A stretch of DNA of 64,000 nt from assembly GCA_001599755.1 (NCBI GenBank), contig BCHX01000005.1:8800-72799 (forward strand). Reading direction: 5' to 3'. Below are positions 54,331-64,000 of this stretch, piece by piece. The position numbers and the translations under genes are program-made. The stretch comes from Gliomastix tumulicola. Lineage: Eukaryota > Ascomycota > Sordariomycetes > Hypocreales > Bionectriaceae. Below the pieces are notes generated by a model. It saw only the letters and a program-made list of their open reading frames with translations, ran no database searches and had not been told where the DNA came from. Within the stretch, counting starts at the first letter, position 1. Every line of letters starts with the position of its first letter.

Positions 54331-56109
54331 CGTGGTGATGACGGGGCAGAGGAGAGACGCGTCAGGAGTCGATGGGAGTCGAGAGGAGGAGAACGGGGGG
54401 TGGGAGAGGGAGACTGGATGGTATTTAGAATGGCATCTCGGTCAGCAAACCTCCAGCCCCCGAGGGCACGTTTCTTGGCTCGTCCTCAATGCGGACAGCT
54501 TCCGTAGCATCAGAAGGGGGTTCATTATTGGTCCACTGTCGGGCTGCATGCCGACGAGGGGGAAATTGGAGCCGAACCGCGTCGGGGAGGTGAACTGGTC
54601 CATCTTGAGCTGGAGCTTGTGCAGAGAGAAGGAGACGATCCGGGTAAATTGTAAAAATTTGACGTCGGAATTGGTGCTTCTGAGTGGTGCGATAGACGGA
54701 GAAGCACAGGGGAAAGCATCTTGGCTCGGGTGTGGCTTCAGGGTTCCCCTCGTGGAGATGGATGGAGGTGGAGTGGGATGGGGAAGGGACACAGTCACAG
54801 GGGAGTTGGAAGGGAATTAGGGACGCTACCCGGGTAAATCATGGGCTTGTCAGCACTGTCTCCCAGTCTTGGCCCAGCATCGGACTCTCATCTGCCGCGT
54901 CCAGCGGGCCGAGAAGCCCTGGAAGACAGTGGATGCTCTCTGTAGTTCGGATCAACAGGGGTTCTTCAGGGCCTTCTGGACTCCTCTCGCTGCCCACTTT
55001 CAGGCATCGTGCAGCTAAAACTCGGTACGTGCAACCCCATCTGGTCGGCAGAATAATCGCTCCAATCACAGGACCTTTTGTCCCGTTGCTGTTCGCTTCT
55101 TTTCCGATCTCCTATCGTACTGCTACCGTACCAAAGCTTGTTTCCCTGATATGTCACCTCAGGATGTGACCCGGAGCATCCCCTCAGCTGCACTGATACA
55201 GGACCAATCCAGATCTCGTTCGAGACCCTTCCGGAATCAGGACCCTACACGCCGTGCAGATGGTATGGGTACGGTTGACAATATCCAGGAAACAGAGCTC
55301 TGATGCAACACTACAGATCCGAAGGATCATTTCCCAGATTCACACATCCGACGGGCACACGGACAGAGCGTGTGTGGATGCTGCCGCCCCTTATCCACCT
55401 TGACAGCAAGCAGTCCACATCTTGCAGCCGATATCCTCATGTCCGTTCGAGCTTAGAACTTGCTTCAACGACTATTATAGGGTCACCTGTTTTCTTCTCC
55501 TAAAGTACGGCTAGAAGAGATCAGAGGCAGGTGTCAGGGTCTTTGCGGGCAGACACCGTTCTATCATACTAGACTAGGACGCGCCGAACGATATGATCCC
55601 GCCACGTGTCAAGTCGTGTCTTCGGATCTTCACTATCCATGCTGCTCAGTCCTGATGTATCTTCGTGAGAGAACACCTCTCTAAGAAACAAAGCCCGGAT
55701 CTGGCCTTAGCCGCAGGCGTCGATTCTTACCGTCTGACGACGCCACCTAGATAGACTCTTAAGCTATCTCATGGAGACGCTGGTTAGAACTATCAAATAC
55801 ACAACTTTAACCAAGGTTCGATGAGAAATATAGGCGTCGCAATAGTATAAAACTCCTTTCAATACCCAACCGCCGATTCCCAGTAGAAAACTCAAAAGGG
55901 GGAAGGATATGCAAGCACAGCTTGCGGTTGGACAAAGAACAGGTTGAAGCACAACTACAACTCGCATTTAAGCTAATCATACAATCTGCGGCATTCCCAA
56001 CCACTCCGTCACTAAGACCGAACACCAATATCGACAACACAAGAAAGGAAGTGTACAACAGACAGAGTAAAAAGTACAAGACTCGGGACCCTCCCACAGA
56101 TCCATCCAT
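54331..56109. other. 1.8-kb intergenic region, no gene seen
   Basis: Upstream region of the GH3 gene and 3' flank of the next minus gene. No credible open frame. Confidence 0.55.
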
Positions 56110-57171
56110 CTAAGTCCAACGCTTGATTTCGTTATAAGACTTGTGCGTCGTCTCAACAGACCGCTTGGCAACAGTCGAGCGCTTCTTGATCGACCGCTCC
56201 TGCTCGTCGATGTTGACGCAGCCCTCGACGTCTTGGAACTTGCAGAGCGGGTGCAGCTCGTGCGTCTCCATGTTGCAGAACATGCCGTCGTCGCCGACAA
56301 AGTCGGGGCCCCAGGATGTCTCAGACTCGCAGAGACTGGCGGCGGTGTGGCCCATGTCGGAGACGACGAGGCGCTTCTCCATCCAGGGGAGGCGTGCGCG
56401 GCGGGCCATTCGCTTTGCAGGGCGGTCTAGAAACTTATTAGTTAGCCGTATGTACTGACAGACATAGCAACAAGGAGGTGCGAACCGTTGATCGGGGCAT
56501 TGTCCTGTCCCCAGAGGGTAGAGTCGCAAGCCTTGGCGTTGTCCACAGTATCCGTCACGTTCTCGCCATAAGCAGATACGCTGAACTTCATAGTCGAGCT
56601 CGGGATATCATCAGAGTGGTCCTCGTCAAGCCACGTGCACCGCGGGATGTAGGGATCCTTCATGTCGTCCTTGAGGTAGCCGGCCTTCTCCTTGTTGTGG
56701 TACCAGTCTTGCCCGCACTCGTATCCGATATCGCCCGTCCAGGCACCGCCAGTTGTGCCGTCGAACTGCGTGACACTTATCCACGCCATGCACACCGCGT
56801 CTTTTCCCATAGTCACGCCAACATATTCAGCTCTCGCACCAGGGGAGGACGAGTCGACGATAACGTCAACCGTGTCGCCGATCTCAATGCTATCGCCGTC
56901 GGCCTTGCCTAGGTAGTTGTTGTCGACATCCCACGCGTAGATTTCAGCAACGTCTCCTTCCTAGAAGCAGTCAGTGAGGGTGGGACAGCGGAAGTCTCTA
57001 GGAAAATTTGCTTACCACACCGCCCTCGGCGTTGTCGTCTCCAGGGTTGGCGGCCTTGATGCGGATGCTGGGGCCTTCGTCCTGCTTGTCGGGCATAAGG
57101 GTGCCCATGAAACTGACGGCACTGAGGGCCTTGCCGACGAGACCGATTGCGGGAATGAGAGCGCCGGCCAT
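56110..57171 (-). CDS. Hypothetical protein, 315 aa, Cys-containing
   Basis: Function not recognised. Three exons (57171-57016, 56960-56486, 56426-56110). The N-terminus MAGALIPAIGLVGKALSAVSF is mildly hydrophobic but lacks a clear signal. Next comes a beta-rich region (SIRIKAANPGDD, VAEIYAWDVDNNYLGKADGD, VDVIVDSSSPGARAEYVGV), then GTTGGAWTGDIGYECGQDWY, RCTWLDEDHSDD and KACDSTLWGQDNAP. Exon 3 has RPAKRMARRARLPWMEKRLV, SHTAASLCES-like and CKFQDVEGCVNIDE segments. The paired Trp/Cys pattern suggests a folded disulfide or metal-binding domain. Similar proteins may be spread in filamentous ascomycetes, but I cannot name the family. A TATAAGA box lies about 155 bp upstream. Confidence 0.75.
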
Positions 57172-59249
57172 TGTGTTGTATTTCTGTTGAGACTGGGAGA
57201 CGAAGAGTGTGGGAAAAGGATACGTTTGAGTTGGCTGCGGAGGTCGAGATTGGTCTAGTTGTAGAGCTGTGAGTGATCGGATGAGAGTGATGGAGATATT
57301 GTGTGATGTCGTCGAAGATCACGGCCTCTTATATGCATTTCTTCGTGATGAACGCGAGGATGTTCCTCGTTGAAACTTCGACGGCTGCTCGCGATGTCAT
57401 GATCAACACTGTGCCCGTGAAACATCCGGGGCGCATCCAATACCATCAGTGCGCTCACGAGTTGGAACCCTGTTGCTCAAGCTTCGTAGCTGACAGCTTC
57501 CACGAAGAAGTAGTGAGATCACCGGGAAGGCTGCGGCGTTGGGTCCGATCTGCGAGTCAAAATCCAAATCCTGATGTTAGAGTGGCTTGAATTGGATGTG
57601 GTTACCAAACCTGCGAGATTTCCGACTGGCGAGCGCGAACAAGCATGATGTCAAAGCTTCAGGGGTAATGCGGCGTGAGCGGCACGTCACGAGGGTCCCT
57701 TGCAGGTGCAGGGTATCATGACATGCCGCCGCCAATGTGCCCCGGATCGACGAATCTTGAAACAAAACATGACTGAATATCGCACAATGTTGGTGGAAAG
57801 GGGAAAAGAACAAGTAGGGAGTTGGTGCGGCGTAGTGTGGCACATCCATTGAGGAAGAGAGTTCCAGTGCAACATCCGTTCGGGAGAAATAGTCAGGGAC
57901 CAACCTACCCTGGACCACATGGACTGACTTCAGCGGCGGCGATCAGCCCTGAGGTTTGTGTTTCATGCATAGGATAAGAAAAATTCGTAAAAATAGAACA
58001 ACTGGGAGGGAAATGATCAGATGTATTGTTGTTGATCTATGATGCTCTTAATTATATTGCCTGGTGCGGAACTGATTTGGATAACACTACGGGAGTGACA
58101 CGTCGCGTCCAGGTCGTGAGCATCGTGACAGTCTTTGCTACTTTCTTAGGGAGCATTCGTCAAATTTAAACATGGGTGGTGCATGTGTCATTTACTGCAT
58201 AATAGACGACAAGAAAATTAATGTTTCGAGTACGCAGGTGAGGACGCCACATGATCGTGACGGGATAATGCTTCATTGATGAGTCGAAAGAGATACGGGA
58301 GGTAGTATGGAGGGCCAGCTAGACATAGGTCGCGTCGGCTCAGAGCATTCTTCATAAGATCCATAAATTATATGACCAGTGCATATAAACGAATGGAATC
58401 GCCTACATTTGATCCTCGTGTCGAAGTCGGCTGGCACCTTTCATAGTTCATACGAGATGCTGTCGATGTGACGATGAGTGACCCCGTGCCACTTACCGAC
58501 GAGCCGTAGAATCGCGTGCATAAAGTCGATTGCTATTCCCATCGTCATATCGTCCTGGAGCGATCCCTTCCGTCTACTGCATCCTGTTTATCCACACGCG
58601 CACATGCTAGTCAAACATAAAGCCATGTGCCTGTCGATCGGCGGGGGGGATGAGCCTCATGGTGGGTGAGTGGCTGCGGGTTGCATATGCAAACTTGCCG
58701 GTCGTTTCCAGACCTGGTGAAATCGTATGTTGAAGAGGTGAGAAGAAATGATTATGGCCATATTTCATGACGTCGTTGGCCGACGTTCGCTGAAGACCAA
58801 AGTCACGACGAGTGCCGCAGACTCACTGGGGTATCTGTGCCCTGCAGATCACCAGGTAAAGGGCGATGATCCGCGGTCAGGCAAGGAAGATAGAGGCATC
58901 AGTTGACAACTGATACCATGTGCCACGCTTGGATTGATATCCCAGAAGTGATGCTCTGGATCTCGCATGGATGAAGGGATCCTTATGACGTTCGTGGCAT
59001 GGGCATTTTCACTCGTATTAGGGACGCGATGAGAAGCAAGCAGGACGCTTTGAGATGCCAGTGCGCGCGGCGTACGATATGCGACCAGTATGAAGCCCCT
59101 GATTACGAGAGCTGAAAACATAAAAGAGGGAAGTCTGTCACTTGTGTCCAGCAGAATCGCATCACGTTAAATCGCACACTATTACCAATCAGTCAATCCA
59201 ACGAGGCAAATCAGACTACAACGCTAAGCACATATTTCACACATTCATC
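57172..59249. other. 2.1-kb intergenic region, no gene seen
   Basis: Divergent region between the hypothetical gene (-) and the small secreted protein gene (+). AT content rises at 57950-58400. A CATAAAAG box at about 59117 suits the small secreted gene. Confidence 0.55.
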
Positions 59250-59707
59250 ATGAGATTCACGCTCGCGCTTCTCGGCCTCGTCGCCGTCGCATCTGCCGCC
59301 AACTCCGGCCCCTGGCGACGACAGAATGACCTCCCTGACTGTGTGGAAGGCGAGGACGGACCCGGAGGCACCTTTGACAGCGGTTCGCACCCCCCAGATT
59401 TTGACCGTGATATAATCACAGTGACTGACATTGTGATGCGTGGATAGAGGAGGACTGTGAGAAAGACTGCTGGATGAAAGAGACGGCGTCTGATGACGAG
59501 AATGTCGGCGGTGTCTGCTCGGGCCACTGCGTCAAGACTCTGTCGCCGCAGATTGGGCCGTACGGGCTTCCCCGCGCGGAAGTTAGCTGCAAGGGTGAGT
59601 GCGTGTCCAATTGTCCGAGAGTCCGAGTATCTCCGGATTCCATTTGTTTGAGGCGACGATGTTCGGGATCGCGATGTTGACATTTCTTGACAGGGTCCCC
59701 TGAGTAG
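59250..59707 (+). CDS. Small secreted Cys-rich protein (candidate effector)
   Basis: Three exons (59250-59382, 59448-59594, and 14 nt 59694-59707) give 97 aa. A clear signal peptide (MRFTLALLGLVAVASA) is followed by a mature part of about 80 residues with six Cys (LPDC, EEDC, EKDC, GGVC, SGHC, VSC) and no other motif. Each intron is short and in phase, and the frame opens exactly between consensus GT and AG sites, which supports the structure. Size, secretion signal and even Cys number fit fungal apoplastic effector-type or antimicrobial proteins, but no known family is recognised and a role is inference only. The gene sits alone in a gene-poor stretch, with over 2 kb upstream and 1 kb downstream empty. 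Confidence 0.72.
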
Positions 59708-60763
59708 AGGCTGACGAGCGGACGGAGCGAAGGATCATGGGAGGGGCCTCATTGACGGAGGATGCCGCGAAGTGGTGAAGAGTGAAGAGCATGACGTGGA
59801 GCAAATGTTGGGGAAGTCATCCGATGTAAATTGTATGATTATGGACGGGCTCTGTAGGATATGATGCGAATGAGGGATGCTCTTCGTTGGTCGTATGCCA
59901 AGCCTCTTTCTCTGTGATTGTGATTGTGATTAGTGGTACAAATGACCCATTACCACTCGTCCATTCGAGGAGAACAGCAGTAACAAATCCAGTACTATTA
60001 CTTCCATGACATCATCATCGCTTCTCTGAGGCATTGAACAAAGAACCTCCGCTGTTGGTTGTTGGCTGTCAACCGTGTCGCGTGCTGGTTCTGCTGTTGG
60101 CTGAGGGCATTGCGAGCTCACCAAAACGGGAAGTCGCGATCGTGATCCCCAGACCCCATGTTGGGGCTTCTTTTACGGTGGCGTCCGGGGCGACACCGCC
60201 GACAGAGCAAGAGAACTGAACGAGAAGGGCGTAACAAAAGCACAAACTCCAATCACACCCTAAAGTATTTCAATATTAATTTCCACCACGATGCCCATCT
60301 TTTGCTTCAGCTGTGACGACGTTGGGTGAGGCGTAACTTGTAAGTATTACTGTGCCAGATTGTGCCCCATGGAGGCGTCCCCACTTGGGGCTTCCAGCTG
60401 TGCCTTCCTTCGTAATTCAGGCCACTCAAGCTGCTGACAGCCCTGGAATTTCTCTGGAGAGCTGTGGAGAGCTGCGGACAGCTTCCTCAGACCAGCTGTG
60501 CCTCGCGCAGAACCGCCGATCATGACGTCGCCAAAACTCCGAACAGCGCTCAGATCCTTCCACTGACAAATGGCACGGGCCCATGCTAAAGCTCTCACTA
60601 CATATACTCACGATGCCCAGGCCTCCTCTCATGCGCGCGCGGTCTCTTAGCCCTCGTCGAAATATCTCCCCAGACTCCTCCCCGCAAGCCGAAGCGTCTC
60701 CAACGCCCTCACAAGCCCTCGTACACGCTTACCTTTTCAGCTGAGAAGCCATCTGCCGTCAAT
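59708..60763. other. intergenic, no gene seen
   Basis: About 1.05 kb between two rightward genes; no credible open frame. Confidence 0.55.
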
Positions 60764-61518
60764 ATGTTGCTTCAGCTTTCACTACTCGCCCTCTTCTCGT
60801 GTCGGGCTGCCGCTGCAGGAGAGTACGCACCAAACACACCTTCCCCCCGCCCCAGCAGCCACCAGCTCACTAACACACATACGGCGACAGAAATCTGACA
60901 GTGTCCTTCTTCACTCCCGACCAGAACGAAAGGTGCCAAAAGGGCGCCTACACGGACGGTTTCGTCCTCACGACCAGCACCCGCCCCTTCTCCTTCACGT
61001 GCTTCAACCTGGCCGACGTCTTCGCCCGCAACAGCAGCGACGTCGGCTTCCAGAACGGCACCGACGGCATCACCCCGCTGGACTCGGACGCCATCAACGG
61101 CGTGCACTACCAGATCCGCAGGCCCGACGGCGGCTTCGACCCCAGAGGCGGCAACTACTCCAACGTCTGGTACGAGCAGTACAACTCGTCGCAGCTCGAC
61201 GAGGGCGAGGACGCGCCGTGGGTGGTGCACTTCTACGCGTTCGAGGACTGCGAGCAGCAGGAGCCCGGGCACGACGAGCGGGAGCCGGAGGATTTCCCCT
61301 GGTTCGAGACGAGCTGTCAGACCGAGGTCGGGGGGCGGTGCCGGGAGGTGCCGAATACGGTGCGCAGCTTTGGGATCAACTCGGCGGTGAACTACAACAT
61401 CGGGCATGGCGGGTGTGAGGAGTGGGCTTTCATGGGGGGTGCGAATGGATTGATGCCAGGGAAGGGGTTGATGGTCGCACTGGGTGTGGGTGCCGTGGCG
61501 GTCCTTGGGTTGATGTGA
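60764..61518 (+). CDS. Secreted GPI-type protein of unknown function
   Basis: Two exons (60764-60822, 60891-61518) give 228 aa. The signal peptide MLLQLSLLALFSCRAAAA is split from the mature part by the intron; exon 2 begins ENLTVSFFTPDQNERCQKGAYTD. Several N-glycosylation sites (NLT, NSS, NGT, NYS, NSS) and about six Cys are present, and the end (GLMVALGVGAVAVLGLM) is a typical GPI-attachment hydrophobic tail. Not recognised as an enzyme. Likely a cell-surface or wall protein. The in-frame GTG at 60901 is not the start, because the upstream exon supplies a signal peptide and correct phase. Confidence 0.75.
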
Positions 61519-62758
61519 GGAGACGGACGGCGATTGGTATATATATATATATATATAAGAGACGAGATATATGATATGATTTGCAGCACATAGACCCTGC
61601 TTGTTAGTCTGACTTCTTTGCCCCCGGTAATCTGGCGTGTCTGGATGAGACCCGAATCGTGCGACTGTCTTGACACATCTACTTCTGGACCTCTCAATCA
61701 CATTCACACCTGGGAATACAGTTGAAGGCGAATGCCTTGTCCAAGAATTGAGTTGCGGCTACAGAACAGCAACAAGTTGTGAACAGGGTGTAGCATGGCG
61801 GAGGCCTCGCCTGCAAGAATGAAGTGTCTGTTGATCTTTGTGCCCCTTAGAAAAAGCACTGAGCCTACGTTGGATTGGTCGGTGAAGCTTAAAGAGAACC
61901 TTAAACTTGAGGGAAGGTAGCGTCGGGTGGCACTGACTTGCACTGCTCCACCCAAACTGGACGCCTTCAGGTTGTAACTTGCGGCTGAGTTACTTGCCGC
62001 AGCGCACTGAGAAGCTCCATCCGCACGCACATTGCAATCGATGCCGTCGGACCTGCAAGCGACGCGACGTGCTACCACTGTTCAACTTTCGGCCGAAAGC
62101 TGAGCCAGCAAATTCTAGCACCTGTTCCAATATTCTCCCTTGTCTGGCACCACCCTCCCAACATCCTCCGCCGCTTCCCGACCGCCAGCCAACGTTATTG
62201 CCAAGCAGCCACCACCACCACCACCCAGACCATTCTGCCAACTCAGCCCTCCAACCGAGACAAATGCGCCCAGCTTGCGAGTCTAGATCCACGGTCACAT
62301 GGACCTCGTCAGACGCCCCCCGAATTCTAGCCCTAAACGCGGGCCAGTCGAAAACGCTACATGGCCGGGGTCGCAGTCCAGCCGCAACGGTCTATTGACA
62401 GCGGGCTTGGCGCTAGAGCGGGACTATCAGCTCAGCTCAGGCGCAACGACATGGACTATTGGGAAGAGGCGAGAAACGTACGAGGGTGATAAGGGATTAA
62501 GAATAAGGGTGGGAGATGAGTTTATAATATGGGGGATGAGGGGGAGAAGCATATATGGGTGGTATCGGCCTCTGCGTAACCCTTGTTGCGGTGCCTCTGG
62601 TTTGCAGGCAGTACGCGAGACGACTCTTGACCCGACACAGCGGTCTCCTCTTAGAGGCACAGACAGCTTCTGATCCATTATCACGGTTCGTGGTACTCTT
62701 CCTCCCCCCCCAACAGCACGCCTGTGTCGCTAACCAACTCCAAGAGACACATCCCACC
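61519..62758. other. intergenic, no confident gene
   Basis: Contains an (AT)n microsatellite at about 61538-61556. An open frame at 61979-62398 is His/Pro/Ser-rich and unconvincing. Confidence 0.5.
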
Positions 62759-63747
62759 ATGTCGGACTACTACTACTCCGAGTACCACAGCGTCTGCAAC
62801 CTCCCCTCGGGGGTCGGCGCGTCCGAGCGCGGGCCTGATTGCAACATTCAGGTCCTCCTCCTCGTCCCCTTCATCGTCAGTCACCTCGCGACCGTGGCCA
62901 ACCACCTGCTCCTCGGCCGCCGCGACGCACGCTCATGGCTGCGCTTCTGGCGCCGCCGCGGACGGGCCTACCTGTTCGGCTCCTCCTCGTCCTCAGACCT
63001 CGACTACGACGACAATGAACACCCGTGGAAGCCGTGGGGCGCCCTGTGCTCCGTGGCCTTGACGGTGCTGCAGGCCGCCGCCATGGCGCTGCTCATACGC
63101 TCGGGAGGCCTGGACGTCAGCGTCGGCGCCGTGACCCTGCTCTACCTCACGCAGCCGCGCGTCGGCTGGGTCGTCGTCCTCCTCTCGTCCACGTGCCTCC
63201 ACTCCCAGCTCTCCGAGACGGCCACCGACGTGCTCTTCGAGGAGTGCCTGCAGGCCCTGCTCGCCATCCCGAGCTGCATCGGCTTCCTCACCGTCATCGG
63301 CTTCGGCGAGGTCCCCGCCAACTGCGACCCGGCCGACAAGGAGGCCGCCAACCGCGTGCTGTGGTGGAACAACCAGTGGGGGTTCCTGCTCGGCGGCGTC
63401 GGCGGCATGATTGCCTGCGCGGCCTTCTTCCTCGGCGTCGCCATTGCGATGCTCTGGGTGCGCAAGTACCTGAGACGGAGCCTCGGCGGGCTGGCTGTCG
63501 CGCTATGCCTCGGCTCGTTCCTGTCGTCTTGGTTCCTCTGGATTGGTGAGTGATTGTGTGTACAAGGAGGGTAATGAAGTGTGGCTGATGACTTTATGCA
63601 GGCATTGCGTATACTGCGTACGACGGGTATTTCTGCCCGGCCAAGTCTGTCGTCGGCCCCATGGCGGCCATCCAGCTTGTGCGGCCCATCCTCAGCGCTA
63701 TCCTCCGCAGCTGGACGTCTCCGCCTCGAGGGAACCCGAAGTATTGA
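62759..63747 (+). CDS. Multi-pass membrane protein of unknown function
   Basis: Not recognised. Two exons (62759-63545, 63602-63747) give 310 aa. It starts MSDYYYSEYHSVCNLPSG and has six or seven hydrophobic segments (for example VLLLVPFIVSHLATVANHLLL, GFLLGGVGGMIACAAFFLGV, LAVALCLGSFLSSWFLW). An Arg-rich and Ser/Asp-rich cytosolic loop (RFWRRRGRAYLF, SSSSSDLDYDD) follows TM1. The first 30 residues with two Cys are probably lumenal or outside. No transporter or receptor motif is visible. Exon 2 supplies the last segment and tail; without splicing the frame stops directly at the donor. Confidence 0.75.
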
Positions 63748-64000
63748 TCAGCTTTGGTCAATCAAGTGTAGGTTTTGTGGTTGCACGTTGGGTTTGCGTT
63801 CAACGTCGGGAGGAGTTTCAATTTGTGATACCAGGCGTTGTTCCTTGCTGGGGATGGCTCGTATTGGTATTGATACATAGTCCATCGGGGCACATGATGG
63901 CCACCTGTCGTTTACGGAAAAGCAAGCTTTATTTAGTCGACCTTGTTTCCCCAATCTAGCTTTTACTTATCTTACTTGATGTAAGCCGCACGGAGTGTGC
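63748..64000. other. 3' flank to window end
   Basis: No gene seen in the last 250 bases. Confidence 0.55.

Noticed and set aside
1..64000. CRISPR array, insertion sequence or secondary-metabolite core enzyme
   Set aside because: No regularly spaced repeats with unique spacers, no transposase or reverse transcriptase frame, and no PKS, NRPS or terpene synthase motif were seen.

Overview
The window is nuclear DNA of a filamentous ascomycete (Pezizomycotina, most likely Sordariomycetes). The signs are GC-rich coding regions, many short (about 45-260 bp) GT-AG introns, long intergenic gaps with simple repeats, and a typical fungal gene set: Zn2Cys6 regulator, CYP, GPI-anchored Cys-rich proteins, PL3 pectate lyase, cutinase-family esterase, SRPK-like kinase. 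The high share of secreted products suggests a plant-associated or saprotrophic life style. Genus cannot be read from the sequence. All exon structures were worked out by hand from reading frame, splice sites and phase; each multi-exon gene listed sums to a whole number of codons.

Layout. 1-10 kb: a repeat-rich edge, a cutinase/acetylxylan-esterase-like GPI protein (-), a P450 (+), a PAP2 lipid phosphatase (+), an array of four DNA hairpins plus a 33-bp tandem repeat lying beside a small Cys-containing candidate gene with a long leader (-), and an SMP-30/gluconolactonase-like gene (-). 10-18 kb: a 75-nt C homopolymer, a sugar-type MFS transporter (+), a cytosolic gamma-glutamyltranspeptidase-like gene with a 19-nt micro-exon (+), mitochondrial monothiol glutaredoxin GRX5 (-) and a PL3 pectate lyase (-). 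19-33 kb: a large membrane protein of unknown function (-), an SDR (-) divergent from a Zn2Cys6 regulator (+), then two housekeeping genes, ethanolamine-phosphate cytidylyltransferase (+) and branched-chain aminotransferase (+), separated by a 2.6-kb gap. 33-43 kb: an F-box-like protein (-), a CorA-like membrane protein (-), a small hypothetical (+), a secreted M6-type metalloprotease (+) and a Cys-rich GPI protein (-).

44-54 kb: a secreted gamma-glutamyltranspeptidase (+), followed by a tandem segmental duplication in which a broken copy of an SRPK-like kinase (46.4-47.4 kb) precedes the intact kinase (49.4-50.7 kb), and then a secreted GH3 glycosidase (-). 56-64 kb: an unrecognised conserved-looking protein (-), a 97-aa secreted Cys-rich candidate effector (+), a GPI-type secreted protein (+) and a multi-pass membrane protein (+).

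There is no polyketide or peptide synthetase and so no obvious secondary-metabolite cluster. The genes read as independent units. Themes are cell-wall degradation (cutinase, PL3, GH3), glutathione/thiol metabolism (two GGTs, GRX5) and phospholipid metabolism (ECT1, PAP2). The least explained structures are the hairpin array at 6.98-7.29 kb, the kinase duplication at 46-51 kb and the C75 tract.
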